From the NCBI GenBank assembly GCA_024138015.1, contig JAMXBB010000012.1, positions 24,192,991-24,256,990 on the forward strand: DNA of 64,000 nt, written 5' to 3'. The notes under the pieces were generated by a model. It made no database searches and was not told where the DNA came from. It worked only from the letters and a program-made list of their open reading frames with translations. Both the position numbers and the translations under genes were made by a program. Of this stretch, positions 46,801 to 59,900 are shown piece after piece. This stretch comes from Lumnitzera littorea. Its lineage: Eukaryota > Streptophyta > Magnoliopsida > Myrtales > Combretaceae. Positions within the stretch are counted from its first letter, which is position 1. Each line of letters opens with the position of its first letter.

Positions 46801-49800
46801 ATGCCGATCGGGATGCCATGCGTTTTATAAAATCCGAATTTAACCCACTATTTTATAAGAATTTTTAAAACTTATAAAATATTGAAAAAATTAATTTACA
46901 AGTTTATACAAAAATAAAACAAATAGTGTATAGTTTGTTTTGATTAATAAAACAAAAAGTATATGATTATTCAAAACTAAACCATTTTTCTTTTACTTTA
47001 AATTAATATATGATTAATGAAAAGGAGATAAGCAGTGATTAAGGAATGCGGTCAATTAATTGAGAGAGAAAGTAAAAACGAGAAAAGAAAGTCATAAAAA
47101 ATGTAACAATGTAAAACTCTAAGAGAGCGATAAAGAGATAGGGTTAAGTTTTTTTAAAAAGATAAAGCATGAAAGAGACAAAATATATTTTATTAATTAT
47201 TATATTCTATTATTTACAGCTAAAATTAAATTAGTAATATTATATATATACTATTACTTTTAATTAGGTTTGGATTTTCCATTGAATCTTTTTTAAATTC
47301 CAAAACTTGATTTAGAATCCTATGAAGTTTGAGAACCATTTCCAGAAACCTACTCAAAATCATATAGAATTTAAATGGTTGGGCGAGTCAAAAATCCTAA
47401 TAACTTACCAAGTGACATCTCTATTTGACGAGTACTGTACAAGTAAAAACAAAATTCTAATAGGTAAAAGTATTGATCATGATTAACCTGGAAAAAAAAA
47501 AAATTTGTCACTATCATTAATATGTATCTAATTATAATTGATATTTAACCATTCTCATAAAAAAATTCATCACTATCATTAACATGTATCAAATTGATAC
47601 AATATTGAAAAAAGATTCAATGATATTAATATACTAAGTAAATGATGTATAAACATTAATAAAAATTTGACATGTAATAAGAAAGAAATGTACTTTTTGA
47701 AAAAAGCGGCAATTATATTTTTATGTATCAAATTTTTGTTAATACTTATATGCTACTCATCGATTCACGTAGCGTGTTAATATGATTTGAAAAACATTTA
47801 TGGCATGTTTGGACAATTTTGTTAGTATATAACAAATATTTGTCCCTTCATATCCATTGTTGTATCTAGGATCAAGAATTATAATATGAATATGGTTATG
47901 ACCATAATTGGAGAGAAAAGACGCAACATGATATGATATAGAAACGAAAACCTAATTATAATACATACAAGCAGTAAGTAAGATTATATTATAATTTAAT
48001 TATTTGTAATCTTTATTTAATCTTAGGTGATGAATCGAAATGGAATAAATACATTGAGATGACCTAGAATTGCCAACTCCAATTGCATTTGGTTGGAATT
48101 GCTATTACGTGAAATGAGAAATTGTAATTTCTTAGTATAGATTCAAAGGAATGTCTATTTTCTTTACTAGCATAATTCATATTAATAAGTCATCTTTCAC
48201 ATTTGAATTTAAATGGATTTGTGTTTAAATATCTTAACTCGTACACAATCCAATTAGTAGTTGTATTTGAAAACTTAAACCTATAACTCAATGCATATAA
48301 TAAACACGTTCCATGTCTACGTTTAGCCCGCTTATCTATTGAGAGCATTCTAAAACAAATATGCCACAGTTATCGAATATCTACTAAAAAATATGATTCT
48401 AGTATAATCTTTTATTTGCTTAATGTTTATAGCGAAATTTATAGTAAAAACTATACTAATACTTTCAAAAATAACTTTTTATTCCTAAATTAATTGTGTG
48501 AAAAAGTGTGATAAAAATATTATAACTAAAGAATCTAATAATTGATTTATATTTTAAGGACTATGCGACTAACAAAGTTTATGGCATAATTGTTGTAGGT
48601 TAAATCTACAACATTAGGCAACATATTTAAACAAAAATTAATTAATACATCAATTGCTTAATCTTGAGTGAAGTCTTAGAAATTGTACTCCTACTCTATG
48701 TTCTCTATGAGGGCACTAATTGATGTTGTTGTCTTACCTTTGCTAATACAAAACTTTTTGCTAGAAAAAAAAAAAAAAACTTACTATACTCTATAAACAC
48801 AAGTTGCTTAAGGGAAAAAAATCATATGATATTGCATGTTAAAAAGTAATATGAATTGAAGATATGAAAGGAAATAAATGTAGACACTATTATATTGGAA
48901 GAAGAAATTGAACACGTTAATAGAAGAGTTTAGAAATAAGGAAGAAAAATTTGAGCATATTGTATAAAGTAGATAGCAAAATTATGTATTTGATAAGTGT
49001 AATTCTCTAATTTATAAAGTGTGTAATTCTATGAATGCTCATCCGAAAATTGCTTTCTTCTTAACATTCATTATTTCTAAATTATTTAATATTCACCCGT
49101 CTTCATTTAATTATCAATGTATATTTTTTTCTAATTTTTCAATCATCACATTTTTTTAGTTTTTAATTTTTCAGACTCTTGAATTTTCCAATTCAAATTT
49201 TCAAATCAACTCCTTCTGTCAATTTATCACCACAGTTCTTTTGAATACCATTCCCATCTTCAATTTTCAATCATCTACTCTCTACTGTCTTTTAGCTTCA
49301 TCATTTGACTCTCCATCACAACTTTTTTTTGTTTCTATCTCTCCCTCTTACTCTCCCTCCTCAATTATTCATATACTGTTGTTTGCGTGTATAGAACTAG
49401 TCAAATGGCTTTGCCTTTGTTTTGTCCTTTATGTATAAGCTTATAAGCTCACGACTTTTTCCAGGAGGTAGATGTGGATATAAAACTAGTCTCTGATGCA
49501 TTATATGTATATGTATAGCTTTGTCTTTATCCTTTGTCTAATATGTCTTATCATTTTAAATTATGGGAAAAGAATAATAGAAGTCTTAAATGTTTATTTA
49601 TATATATAAATCAATTCTTAAAAGAGTCTATTTTAGTTATCAAAGTTTTAATAAATTTATAAAAAAAAGTCCTCTCATTGCTTTTTCTATTAAGTACAGA
49701 CAGTTAACTTTTCTAATCAAATATGAACATGTGATAAAACCTGCTTCGTTCAAATAATTAATTTAATTAAATAAACTAATAATATATATTATATAACTAA

Positions 49801-50243
49801 AATTTAAAAAAAATAAGAAATACCAAAAAATGATTAAAAAATCAGAATAATAAGTATAAAAATATGAAAAATAATATATATTATTTATTAATTTATGTTT
49901 AAACAAATATTAATATATATAACTATTTTTTCACTTTTGTAGAATTTTTCTATATATTTTTTTTATCATTTTTCTATATTTATATATTTGTATTGTTATC
50001 ATTTTTTATTTAAAAATGGATCTCAAAGTTTTTAGAGCAACCTAAGCGTTGCATTTCGATATTTTAAAATCCTTTCATAAGATTGATAGCTTTTCAAGTA
50101 ATTTTAACTCACTAAATTATAAAGAAAATTACTTGCATACTAAGTGTGCACAGAGACTAGTGTTAACAAGGCAAATAATGCAAAGAATTAGAGCATTTAA
50201 GCGGATTTTCTTTTTTAAATACTATTCCTTGGTAGTAAATAGC

Positions 50244-50266
50244 CAAAAGCAAAAGCAAAAGCAAAA
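50244..50266. repeat. CAAAAG hexamer microsatellite
   Basis: Four consecutive near-perfect hexamers. Confidence 0.75.
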
Positions 50267-50972
50267 AGGTTCAAGTAGCAAGTTACTCTACACCTTTATT
50301 GGTGGCAAGCGGATCTCATTGTCTTCCTTGATTCTTCTAATTTCGTAGCAGAATATCATGACTAAATTATGGAAAACTTTTTGGTAATTTCATCTACTTG
50401 CTTTTCCTAATGCAAATCCACATTAAAATGATTCAAAGAAAAGAATTCAAAAAAGTAAATAAATAATTTGTTAACAAGTGCCTCAGCATATCAATATCAA
50501 TAATGGTTCAGTTATTATAAGATTGATATGATTTATTTGAAACTTCAACGGATGAGTTGGAAAACTTGAATCTAACTAGGATGTCCTCCTCCTAAGTCTA
50601 AGTCTTAAAAACCAGTCCTAAATCCGCTCATAAGAACTTAACTTCGCAAATACGCGTTAATCTAAGTATCAGTTTATCAATCGAAGGGATCGAATTAAAG
50701 TTATTAGTCTACTCATGTTAGTGTCAAAGGAGAAGAAATAGGAGCTCTCAATTGTTGTGATCCTCAATGGTAGGCGGGGTTAAAGATGGCGACATTATGC
50801 AAAGGTGATTAAGACGGGTTATCGTTTTCTGGCCAAGACATTTGTATGCTTATGTAAATTCCACGGAAGGGGATATTTGGCCACGCCAATTTGACGGCAC
50901 TTGAATCGACTAATTATTTTATTTACAGTATTCCAGCATATTGGTTGCTGAATTTGTCCGGATGATATTCAA

Positions 50973-51148
50973 ACCATTCAATTTTGAATACCACTTTATC
51001 TGCTGCATTGTAAGATTTAAAAAAAAAAAAAAAATCTGAAAATGAAATTCTAATTCCAGAACCATTCAATTTTGAATACCACTTTATCTGCTGCATTCTA
51101 AGATTAAAAAGAAAAATATATCTGAAAATCAAACTCTAATTCCAGACC
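50973..51148. repeat. Two-copy 88-bp tandem repeat
   Basis: The copies start at 50973 and 51061 with ACCATTCAATTTTGAATACC, continue with 'actttatctgctgcatt' and end with 'ctaattccaga'. They differ mainly in the length of an internal poly-A. Confidence 0.9.
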
Positions 51149-52385
51149 AATATGATAATTACAAAAATATAAGAGTAACTTAGTGCGCTCATCGAGACCA
51201 AGTCACGAAGGGAAAGTTGCTGCAGCTATACAGTGCGATGAGTCGGCATTTCTTAGTTCCTGCACATTACTCTAACTAGTAATATTATTGGGTTTTTTTT
51301 TTTTCTCTTTAAATTTTTATTAGCCAAAATATAGCAATAGGATCCACAAAAATTATAAGCAAAGTGTTTAGAAACTTTATTGATGTAACTTAAAGATAAA
51401 GTGGAAAGTTTACTTAAAAAAGTCAATTTTTTAATATATTAATATGACACATAAAAATACAAATACGAGATGAATTATTATGAGATGAAGATAACAAAAA
51501 TATTTTCGCAAAAACATGAGAATATATGTGATCACAATTGAGATGTGCGTTGAGTGTATTCTAATAAGCAATGATACACATTAGAAAAAGAAACTAACGA
51601 AACAATGCTACCAAGAGACTTGGAAGTGTAAGCAGCACTAGAAGCAAATCAAGACATGCCTTCCAGTAATTAAATCACTTAAAAGCAATAAACAGATAGA
51701 TCGCAATAATTTTTCGGAACATTCATTGGCACCGTTCAACATTTTCCAATTCTAATTGTATGCTCTTTACTGACACGTAAGTCGGGTAGCTTTTCGCAAT
51801 CTTATACAGTTATACTTCAATCCGTTTATTTTTGCTGCTTCATAAAAACAAACACACACAGTTAGTCGCGAATACAGTAACTTTGCACGTAATATATTAA
51901 TGCTATTGACATCGTACTCGCACATTGTCACATGTAATTCAGTTTTCCTTCTTTTAATTTAATTAAAACAGTTGATGTGATATGCTCCTTCCATGATCCG
52001 GATGCCGTTCCATGCCCATCGCCATGGACGACATAATCTGTTATTTCTCACTTTTAGAAACTCATATGTGAATATGGGCAAGAAAGGAAAAAACACGGTA
52101 TAGATGCTAAAAGAATAGCTATCCTGACCACGGTCCTCTTCTCGCTCGCCTCAAGCTATTTAAAGCTCAATTCAATCCATGTCTATCGTATCAAGCGAAA
52201 TGACGAGAAAATTTCTTTATATTATCTCACCAAATATATTCAAAACAATATTATCTATTGAGTATTATATATTAGGTATATATACCGATAAAATTTTATA
52301 TATGTAATAATATGATAAATAGGTTATAAAATAATTACTACTCGTAATTTATATATATCATCGATGACCGTACATCTCGTCTTCA

Positions 52386-52395
52386 CTATAAATAT
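52386..52395 (+). promoter_or_regulatory. Likely TATA box of the UGT gene
   Basis: CTATAAATAT lies 84 bases upstream of the start codon, in a good plant context (TCACTATAAATA). This is a plausible distance for a short leader of about 50-60 bases. Confidence 0.6.
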
Positions 52396-52478
52396 CCATG
52401 CCATGCACATTGCACCCGCCAAACCCCCCGTATGATAATTCCCTTTTTTAACCGACTACAAATTTTCCCAAACATAAT

Positions 52479-55400
52479 ATGGGTGAAGAATCAGAAAACC
52501 TAGTCTCCCTTACCACAAAAACTCATGTTGCAGTCCTCGCTAGTTCGGGACTGGGACATGTTATTCCTGTCTTTGAATTCTCAAAGCGTTTGGTCATGGA
52601 GCATGACTTCCACGTCTCCTTCCTCGTCATCGCCACCACAGACCCATGCCCCGCCCAAGACCATCTACTTAACCCACTCACCCTCCCCTCCCACCTCGAT
52701 ATCGTCCACCTCCCCCCTGTGGACGTCTCCGCCGCCATATTGGATCCCGACACGCCGCTCCTGACTCAAGTATCCCTCATATTAAAAGAAAGCCTTATGT
52801 CACTAAAGATCACTCTCATGGAAAAACTAAGTCCCTTCCATGCTTTTGTAGGCGATATATTTTCCTCTAAAGCATTTGATATTGTTAAGGAAATTGGGGA
52901 CATTCCTGTTTACACTTTCTTCACTACTTCCGCTTCCTTCCTTGCGTTTAGTTTGCATTTTCCTACACTTGACAAGGAAGTGGAAGGTGAGATCGTGGAC
53001 CAACCCGGACCGGTTCTGGTTCCAGGTTGCTCGCCGGTTCGAACCGATGACTTGCTGGACCAGGTTAGGAACCGGAAGAGTGACGATTACAATTGGTTCT
53101 TGTGGCACGTGAACCGGTTGACTATGGCTGATGGGATTCTCCTTAACACGTGGGAGGAATTAGAACCGGTTTCGCTTAGAGCAATAAGGGAGAACCGGTT
53201 CTTTGAGGAGTTGCCTACACCACCGGTCTACCCAGTCGGACCGATAATTGGAGGATGTAAGGCGGACTCGGAGATTTTGACGGAAACAGATGTCAATTGT
53301 CTAGCTTGGCTCAATGAGCAGCCTGCTGAGTCTGTTTTATTTATTTGTCTGGGAAGTGGAGGAACGTTGACAGCTGGGCAGATGGCGGAGATGGCTTGGG
53401 GCTTGGAGCTGAGCCGACAAAGGTTCCTGTGGGTTGTAAGGAAGCCGACGGATGCCACAGCCTCAGGTGAAGCCATGCATCTTCAACCATTTTCTCTTTA
53501 TCTAAATCTCATCCTAAACGCTATTTTTTTTTTTAATAACGAAAAAAATTCTTAAAAAATATTACTTACGACATGCATGTATAATGTGTAACTATAAATT
53601 AAAAGTGTAACAATATATGCGATATTTAGTTTAGAAATTATCTAATACCACTGACACATATTGAAGTGTAATCGAAAATTATAGACCAGCAAATACCTTC
53701 TCACTATGTAAACAGAAAACAACTCTTACAACAACTGTACACTGCATAAGTGACAGAGATATTAAAAAACTATCTAAAACTAACATGTTTTACTAGGATA
53801 GATATTAGACTTGTAAGAGGAACAAACTATTAAATCACCGGAGCTATCTCTTAAGGAGGCATCAGTGTTAATTTTTCCATCCTTCTTGTAGTAATCGATA
53901 ATTGCTATTTATTTATATGTTGATGAGTTCTCCCTCCTATCTCAATATTATTGCATGAATGGTTAGTTTATTTTTTCAAGGCCTAAGAAAAAAACTTTTT
54001 TATGTTTTTCCAATTAGTGTTTATACACTTTATGCAAAAGGAAACACATAAAAAAAAAAATATAGGGTTTTTATTATTTGATACTTGATTATCTACAGGG
54101 TTCCAGTTAATATTTTGCTTTTCTTGTTATAGTTATATATTTTTTTTTTTAAACTACAAGATCAATCCAAATATGTTTTTCACCTAAACTCCGTGTCACC
54201 TTTTAGACTTATTTGTTCTATTAATTATGGGATAGTCTCACGTTTTTCCATTTTTATCCTCCAAGTTTGAAATTGCTGTATATCCAATCAAAGTTTTGCT
54301 CGTTGAATTTTATACATGAAGTTTTTTATTTTTTTCCTTTTTTTTAACTTTATATGTTACGAATTGGGAGATAAAAAATTCAAACCAAATTTATCCTATT
54401 AAAAAACTAGTGTCATATCATTAAATTAGAATGACTTTGGCTATAAATAAAGTTTGAACTTGCTAAATGTCATATACCTTATTAAACATTTGCTACTTAA
54501 CCCATCTTTAAATAGATGTTGCAATAAATCATCATTGTTCAATGAATATAAATATAGTAAGGTAGTAAATTTAATAAACAAAAATTTAATTGCTATGACA
54601 TTTGATAACTTTAAATTTCATCTATAAAATTAAAAACATAATCAAAGTTCAGGTAGTTGGCAAAAAAAAAAAAAAAAAAAAATCCAATGTTCAGGTTGTA
54701 CGTTTTACATTATCTCTCATACTTGCTAATATCTGAAATGTACTAAAATTTCTAAAATTTAAGTTAAGAAACATCTAAATAAAACCGTATAAGATACCTA
54801 AACTAGCCATAAAACTTTATATATTTATATGGCTTTATTTTATTCTTTAAAAAGAATTATTACTTCTATCTTGGAGAGTTACAATCAAATTATTTTCTTT
54901 TTCCGGCAAATAAAGCCGGAATTTTCAATGTCAAATGATGTCTCATATACATCTAGTAAATTTCTTTCATTGCTAGGTTATACGTTATATGTATATCGGA
55001 TTTAGGCCAGAAAAGTACTCGTTAATATCAAGCTAGCCTTTCTTTTGTTCCTTTTGGTTCGAAGATTTGAGTATTTATATACATTATCGTTTGGGAAGCG
55101 CCATGACATGGATATTTAAAACGAATATTACCTTGAGAGTCAGCGAAAAAGACTTTAAGACAAAGCATCCTTAATATTCTTACTTAGCATTTACTGCTGT
55201 TAGCCACATATATGCAAAGACTTGCATCATGAGCCCATCAAAGTTGATATAAATTTTTGGTAAAAAGTCGCCTCCAAAGTTCCAAATAGGTCTGATGTGA
55301 TTCATCCGAGTTAAAAAAAAAAAAAAAAGGTCTGGTGTGAATCAGAGGCTTGTGATAGGTCCGCACAGTCATCAAAGATCATTTTTAGTACTCGTGCAGT

Positions 55401-56832
55401 GTTCGGTTTATGTCCCAATTTTCAATGTAAAGAAACTTCTTCATGGATCTTTGATCAATATATTTTTTTTTTTTCACTCTTTTGTGCTATTTATATATAT
55501 ATATAAGTTTTATAATGTGAATCTTATAAATAATATAAATAAATTTTTAAAAACCTCTTCTTAAAAACCTAAGGATAAAGTAGCCGAAAAACCTTTAAAT
55601 TAATCAGGTATTTAAAATACTAATATAGAGATTTAAGAAATCTATTGGAATTCTTAACATCTTATATGATCTTATGTCGTTTCTATTAAAAAAAATGTCG
55701 AGCAATTGTTTGAGATACTCTAACAATTTAGTATGTACGTATCTATCCTAAAAGTGATAAAAGTTTTTAGTGATACAAATAAATAACAATTATAATATAT
55801 ATTAAAGCAAATAAATGATGTTTGTTTTTATAAATTTTAATGCAAATAAGTAATGAATATTACACAAAGTGATCCATGCGATGTGTTGATTGAATGTTAG
55901 TCATATTACTTAAATGGACCATTACATATAACATTCATAACATATTTACATCGTTATAGATATACATCGGCTATTTTGTACTATTAAAAATATACATCAC
56001 CTTTTTTATACCTAAATCTAAACATACATCAATCCTTTTGTAATCATCTTGAAATATAAAACCTGCATAATATAATCGATAGATGCATTAGAATTCTTCA
56101 TGGATAACAAAATAGATAAGTGTATTTGATTGTACCTATTTTTAGATGTAATTTCTATTAATTTTTTAACACTCAAGATATTTAGACTTATACATAAAAA
56201 TATAACCATATTTTGGTCACTTTTTTCCCATTTGTACTTTTACATGTAAATACTAAATAGACCTAATTTTTATTTCCCTACGATTATGAAAAAGCATCTA
56301 TAGATCACAAAAGTTTCCACCTTGTAATTTAGGTACATTCTTCAACGTGGGCAGTGACGAGAATGATCCCAAGGCTTATTTACCAGACGGATTCCTAAAG
56401 AGGACTCAAGAATTTGGAGTAGTGGTGCCAACATGGGTTGCTCAAAAGGCTATCTTGTGCCACCCTTCTGTGGGGGCATTTTTGTCACATTGTGGTTGGA
56501 ACTCGGTGATTGAGAGCATAACATTCGGTTTGCCGATAATAGCTTGGCCACTTTACGCGGAGCAAAGAATGAATGCCGCCATGCTGGCGGAGGATATCGG
56601 TGTCGCTTTGAGGCCGGTGGGGAAGGGTGAAACGAAACTGGTGGTGGGAAGAGAAGAGATTGAGAAGGTCGTGAGGATGGTGATGGAGGGTGGAGAGGGG
56701 AAAGTCATTAGAGACAAGGTGAGGAAACTTAAGGAGAGTGCAGAGAGAACATTGAATTGGGGTGGCTTTTCGTATGATTCGCTTATCAATTGGTGTGAGG
56801 AGGTTGAAAATAGAGCTAAATGCACCGAATGA
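52479..56832 (+). CDS. UDP-glycosyltransferase, UGT72-like
   Basis: Two exons, 52479-53466 and 56333-56832 (donor CAG|GTGAAG, acceptor TTTAG|GT), give 495 residues, normal for plant family-1 UGTs. These cytosolic enzymes move glucose from UDP-glucose to small acceptors; UGT72 members act on monolignols, hydroquinone and other phenolics. The acceptor-binding half opens HVAVLASSGLGHVIPV, with catalytic His27. The activating Asp is likely the D of VGDIFSSKAFD. The 44-residue PSPG sugar-donor box runs from W364 to Q407 and contains HCGWNS (382-387), E390 and the final EQ. Its usual opening W-x-P-Q reads WVAQ here, an uncommon change. The 2866-bp intron splits the protein just before the donor box (GTFFNVG). 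The subfamily and substrate cannot be set from sequence. Both exons are intact, with no sign of decay. Confidence 0.9.
53467..56332 (+). other. Large phase-1 intron of the UGT gene
   Basis: A 2.9-kb AT-rich intron with several poly-A and poly-T runs (54661-54682, 55316-55328, 55462-55474). No transposon termini or coding frame were recognised. Its size suggests old insertions. Confidence 0.55.
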
Positions 56833-56901
56833 TGGTGCCCAATAACAGGAGAACTCTAATTACTTTTGGTTATACATAAAATAAGGTATTAATCAATATA
56901 C

Positions 56902-56926
56902 TATATATATATATATATATATATAT
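56902..56926. repeat. AT dinucleotide microsatellite
   Basis: A pure TA tract about 70 bp after the UGT stop codon, probably in the 3' untranslated region or just past it. Confidence 0.85.
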
Positions 56927-56960
56927 GCAAAATATATATAACATAGATGGCAATTATGTC

Positions 56961-56986
56961 ATATAATATATATATATATATATATA
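56961..56986. repeat. Second AT dinucleotide microsatellite
   Basis: A TA tract 35 bp beyond the previous one. Confidence 0.85.
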
Positions 56987-56989
56987 AAG

Positions 56990-59900
56990 GTATAACTATC
57001 CAAGTCTAACTTGAACAGTCGTTCAGTCTGACTTGATTGGTATACATATTGGTAAAGGATATTACTGATTGGAGTAAGTCAAATATACCTTAAGTAATGC
57101 ATCTTGGTATATTTTGGTGTGACATATGGAGGTGTTCCTAGCGATTGAAGTGAATAAGTAATCACACGTAAAAGACAAAGCCGCATCGGGTATGGGATTT
57201 TGTTAGCGTGGATGGGAAGGACATGGACCAAGTCTAAAGTAGCCGTTGTAGCCGTTAGTGTAAGGTGAATGACTTTTTTATGCATTTGTAGTTGTATGGT
57301 GGTGTGGGTGGGCTTTGTTGGCTTCTTTACTTTTAACTTTGTCTTTGGATTCTTTATCTCAACGGTAAGGAACTTCCCACAACACGCCACACCACATCAC
57401 CTACTGAAGGCGACTCCTAGCCTAATAAGCTTTACGGCCTTTCCTTCTCTAACTGCCACCTTCGGCTCTTCTTGCATAATTCCCATTTCCCGTTATGCCC
57501 TTCTCCACATTTCTCCTCTTCTTTGTTATTTTCGTTTATTTGCATCGTTGTTTAAAATTGGGGAAAAAATTATACTCAACGGACCTGCCTTCTTGATCTA
57601 TATTCCCAAAAATAAAAGAATTTAGAGTATAATTGCATAACATGTTGGCTATTTTGTATGGAAAAGTTAAAAAGACTATTAATTAAATCCGTTAAGTTTC
57701 AACATTTTTTATAACTTTAGTTGGGCTAAATTTCAAAATATACTATACATGGTGTAGATTTTTTTTTTTTAATACTAATTATATTAAATAAAACAACTTG
57801 TAGGAAGGTGGAATTCAAATCCAACCCATCTCATTAGTGATTATTATTTATACTACTAACAAACAACTATGACAGGTATAAGTTAAAAAAAAAATGTTTT
57901 TACTTCATAATAAAAATGAAAATATTTTTTATTTCTTTGACTATGATATTTACTCATCTATCTTTCCCAATGATATGATACTCCCTTCATTCTTAAAAAA
58001 GCATGGAATAGTTAAGATTAAGTTCTTGCAATGTGTAAAATAACCAAATTAAGATGTAATGTTGATTAAATTTAATAACCGAGTACTCTTGTTTGCTAGA
58101 AATTATTTGTTTTTAACTTCTGGTGAGATCAAAACTTCATGAGTTATTCTATCATTTTATCAGTAGAATCATCCTATTTATCATATAAACATTAAAATCT
58201 CATTTATAATCTATTTATATCATTCTAGCGGTTAAGGGATAGGCTTTCAATAAAACTTCTTTTCTATTTATTTATTTGTTAAACTTCAATAGAACTTTGG
58301 TGAGAATTCTAACTACCGTCAAGTTTCGATGATATATATCAAAGTCATTCTTATCCATCTCTTAACTAATTTGAAAATGTCCCTGCACCGACGAGAAAGA
58401 GATTAAGGTAAAACTTATGGTTGAGTCATGTCTTTTCTTGTTAGTTATGTCCAAGTTTAGTTGATTATGTCTTCACTAAACTCCAGGAGCTTTGCTTGCC
58501 TGTTGCAAACAATTCCTCGAGTCATGAGTAATGATGGCAATATCACTTCCTCCATCACCTTTACTTGTGTGAATAATGGAAGACATAATCATATGATAGT
58601 TAATAGGTTTTCTCTACCATTCATTACGTTATTTTGAAATACTTTTTATGGTTGCTTAATAGAGAAAATATATTAATAGGTGTTTTAAATAGGCTTATTA
58701 ATAGTTAAAAGAGAAAAGGTTAGTATATTCATATTTTGAATTATCAAAACAAATCGTAAAATATAATTTCATTTTTTTGTTATTTTAAACTAAATCATAT
58801 AGATCAGTTTAAAAAATTTTTAAATCATAAAAGATTGATTCGGTTCATAGATAAAGCCGTAATTTATAATATAAGAAAAATTAAATGCATAACATATATT
58901 CTCATACTATAAGAATTAAATTCTAATAATAGTAATATGAATTGGAACAGTATAAACGGTTGGTAAAGTTAGAATTTATTTAGTTAAAGAAATTTGAAGA
59001 TATCTTGATAGCTATTTTATTTATAGACTAGTATATAATACAAATTTTTAAGCAACCCATACTTAAATATATAACTTATAATCATAAAAAGTTAAATACA
59101 TACACAATTTAATAGGCGTAAATTTAAAATTCTATTAAATGCAATACTATAACAAAAAAAAAAAAATTCATTGCAAGGAAATATAGTTTTGTCTTTTAAA
59201 AAGATCCAATTTGGTGGCTTTTTTGTTCCGTTTGATTTGATTGATCTATCTCTCAAAATTAACCATAAATGTTCGATTTAGTTCACATTAAAAATTTCTT
59301 AAAATAAATAAAAAAAAAGAACTATATTTTCAATTAGGTTTGGTTTGGTTCAGTTAGATTATGATTTAGTTTTAAAATACTACAAACTTTTTTTAAAATA
59401 TATCTAGACCTTTTATTTTAAAATCACAAAACCAGTAGCCGAAGTATATATTGCAATCCATGAAAACTTTAGAAATGATAACACCATCTAATTAAAAATG
59501 TTTAATTATACACATTCACCACCTAACAAATCCATTTATGATTTATCCAATAAGATCTATTAACATCCAATAATATTCTTGTAATCATATTGTTGTATGA
59601 TCTTATTAGATTGCAGTTTAAAAGTATAGACCAATCTTCGATCGACAAAATCTCTCTATGGGTTTTAGAAATGGTACATCAAAGTACTAGTAAAAAAATA
59701 TAGAATCATATTTATGTACTTTCTAAAGTTTGGCGCGAATTTACATAAAAACAATTAAAAAGATTAGCAATTACAATAGTTTGTGGTCGCATTTAGCTTG
59801 GCGAAGATAAAGATGAGACCAGGGCGGAGAGGATAGAAATATTTGCATATATCATGGCTGTCCTAAACTCTGATGAAGATTGAACTGTATCATAAGAGGT

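Larger units (their letters stand above)
46820..52380. other. AT-rich intergenic region between LPEAT1 and the UGT gene
   Basis: The only structures supported are a short direct repeat around CACTATCATTAA (47509 and 47570), a CAAAAG hexamer array (about 50244-50266) and the 88-bp tandem pair at 50973-51148. The short open frames (49241-49438, 50049-50348) resemble no family. Confidence 0.5.

Noticed and set aside
52523..53476. Several minus-strand and alternate plus-strand frames over UGT exon 1
   Set aside because: GC-richer coding sequence opens shadow frames; only the 52479 frame has UGT motifs.
57269..57625. 118-codon plus-strand frame with a hydrophobic start
   Set aside because: The hydrophobic run is low-complexity Phe/Val from T-rich DNA; there is no family resemblance, and a competing antisense frame has equal merit.
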